The position numbers and the translations under genes were made by a program. A stretch of DNA of 64,000 nucleotides, from NCBI GenBank assembly GCA_005116955.1, contig SWDI01000001.1, forward strand, positions 301,722-365,721. Direction: 5' to 3'. The DNA is from Nitrospira sp. (GTDB taxonomy: Bacteria; Nitrospirota; Nitrospiria; Nitrospirales; Nitrospiraceae). Within the stretch, counting starts at the first letter, position 1. Each line of letters opens with the position of its first letter. Of this stretch, positions 63,465 through 64,000 are shown one piece after another. Below the pieces are notes generated by a model that saw only the letters and a list, made by a program, of their open reading frames with translations, was not told the DNA's origin and ran no database searches.

Positions 63465-63795
63465 TGAGGCCTCCACGTTGGGATGAGCTAATCGGGGCGG
63501 GTTTCGTCATCGTTTGACGAAGGGCGCATATTTCTGACTTGAGCTCCTGCAACTCGGCCCGGAGTTCTTCGAGCTCGACTTGGGCATCGGAATCTGTACT
63601 CGACAGCCGACAGCCATTGCGATAGTAGGCCGTGAATTCCCGATCACATAGGGAGTTGATATAGGCAAGCGATGGGCGCCGAGGATGCCGTCGCGACCGA
63701 AAGCCTGTCCGGTAAGGATGATGGCGCGTCTCGGAGACGAAGGTGTCTCCCATTGGGTAATCGAAGATATCGTCGTGCTGATCGTCCGGGCTCAT
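63445..63795 (-). CDS. Uncharacterised protein upstream of rep-like gene
   Basis: 116 residues. Arg-rich middle (TGFRSRRHPRRPSLAYINSL) and a C-terminal heptad stretch (ELEELRAELQELKSEICALR). Overlaps the rep-like start by 20 bases and the helix-turn-helix gene by one base, so it is in the same operon. No family. Confidence 0.6.
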   Translation of the reverse strand: MSPDDQHDDIFDYPMGDTFVSETRHHPYRTGFRSRRHPRRPSLAYINSLCDREFTAYYRNGCRLSSTDSDAQVELEELRAELQELKSEICALRQTMTKPAPISSSQRGGLNVPPRA

Positions 63796-63989
63796 CAGGT
63801 CCGAATCCTTCGTTTCTCGCGTCGACGACGGAACCCTTCGACCGTGTCTGACGTAAACAGACGAATGCCGTTAATGGTGCGATCCGCTGGTAGCTGCCCA
63901 GCTCGTTCTAACTGACGCACCCTCTCGGAAGAGATACCGAGATATCTGCCAGCTTCGCCGGTGGTAAATAAGGTGATGTTGCTCTTCAT
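63795..63989 (-). CDS. MerR-like/excisionase helix-turn-helix protein
   Basis: 64 residues: LFTTGEAGRYLGISSERVRQ and LERAGQLPADRTINGIRLFT, the MerR/HTH_17 pattern. ATG 63989 lies 11 bases from the window edge, so the upstream context is not visible. Probable regulator of the rep operon; stop overlaps the next start. Confidence 0.82.
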   Translation of the reverse strand: MKSNITLFTTGEAGRYLGISSERVRQLERAGQLPADRTINGIRLFTSDTVEGFRRRREKRRIRT

Positions 63990-64000
63990 AGGACATGTTT

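Overview
The window reads as bacterial chromosome of about 58-60% G+C. It looks like a Nitrospira-type member of the Nitrospirota. This is an inference from the mix of genes: many universal stress proteins, a PPi-type phosphofructokinase, a rubrerythrin/Fe-S reductase/DUF3501 cluster, very large PAS-rich hybrid kinases and a GlnS. No marker gene here proves it.

Layout. (1) 1-16.6 kb is a chromosomal stress and redox block. It has the end of a SNF2 helicase, a secreted pentapeptide-repeat protein, a cytochrome c, four universal stress protein genes (seven Usp domains within 8 kb), a CBS-MgtE transporter with an unlisted 31-residue membrane peptide in front of it, a cupredoxin, a PPi-type phosphofructokinase, a MarR regulator with four cysteines, two envelope proteins, rubrerythrin with its Fe-S partner and DUF3501, and a tandem PTPS/QueD-like protein. 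(2) 16.6-23.3 kb is a defence block: a RelE/RHH toxin-antitoxin pair, then a type I restriction operon hsdM-hsdS-fic-hsdR whose HsdR has lost its P-loop. (3) 23.4-28.8 kb is housekeeping and redox: two paralogous secreted histidine-containing proteins, thioredoxin, peroxiredoxin and TypA. (4) 29-38.8 kb is a one-strand phosphorelay block with two near-duplicate hybrid kinases (one frameshifted in a homopolymer), three lone receivers and an HPt protein. (5) 39-44.4 kb carries PBP1A and hscB-hscA-iscX. (6) 44.4-50.2 kb is a second type I system (hsdR-hsdM-hsdS) with an apparently 5'-truncated hsdR and a toxin-antitoxin-like pair coupled to hsdS. (7) 50.4-54.7 kb has an alcohol dehydrogenase, YacG, GlnS and two unknowns. 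(8) From tRNA-Glu(CTC) at 55 kb to the right edge lies an integrated element.

The element is the most unusual part. A tyrosine integrase ends inside the tRNA gene, and all genes run leftward: a MerR-like helix-turn-helix protein, an unknown, a RepA-like ATPase, about 14 copies of a TGTTRACG motif beside a long hairpin, two distantly similar coiled-coil proteins, a zinc-ribbon peptide, an HNH-like protein, terminase small and large subunits, an excisionase-like protein and the integrase. There is a packaging terminase and a replication module but no capsid, portal or tail gene in the visible 9 kb. That layout resembles phage satellites more than a complete prophage, but the right end lies outside the window.

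How the parts may work together. The left block suits a cell coping with low energy and changing oxygen: Usp sensors, PPi-linked glycolysis, peroxide scavenging and Mg homeostasis. The two type I systems each show a lesion in HsdR, so both may act as methylation-only systems. The accessory Fic and toxin-antitoxin-like genes sit inside the restriction operons by stop-start overlaps, so they are probably made in fixed ratio with the methylase and specificity subunits.
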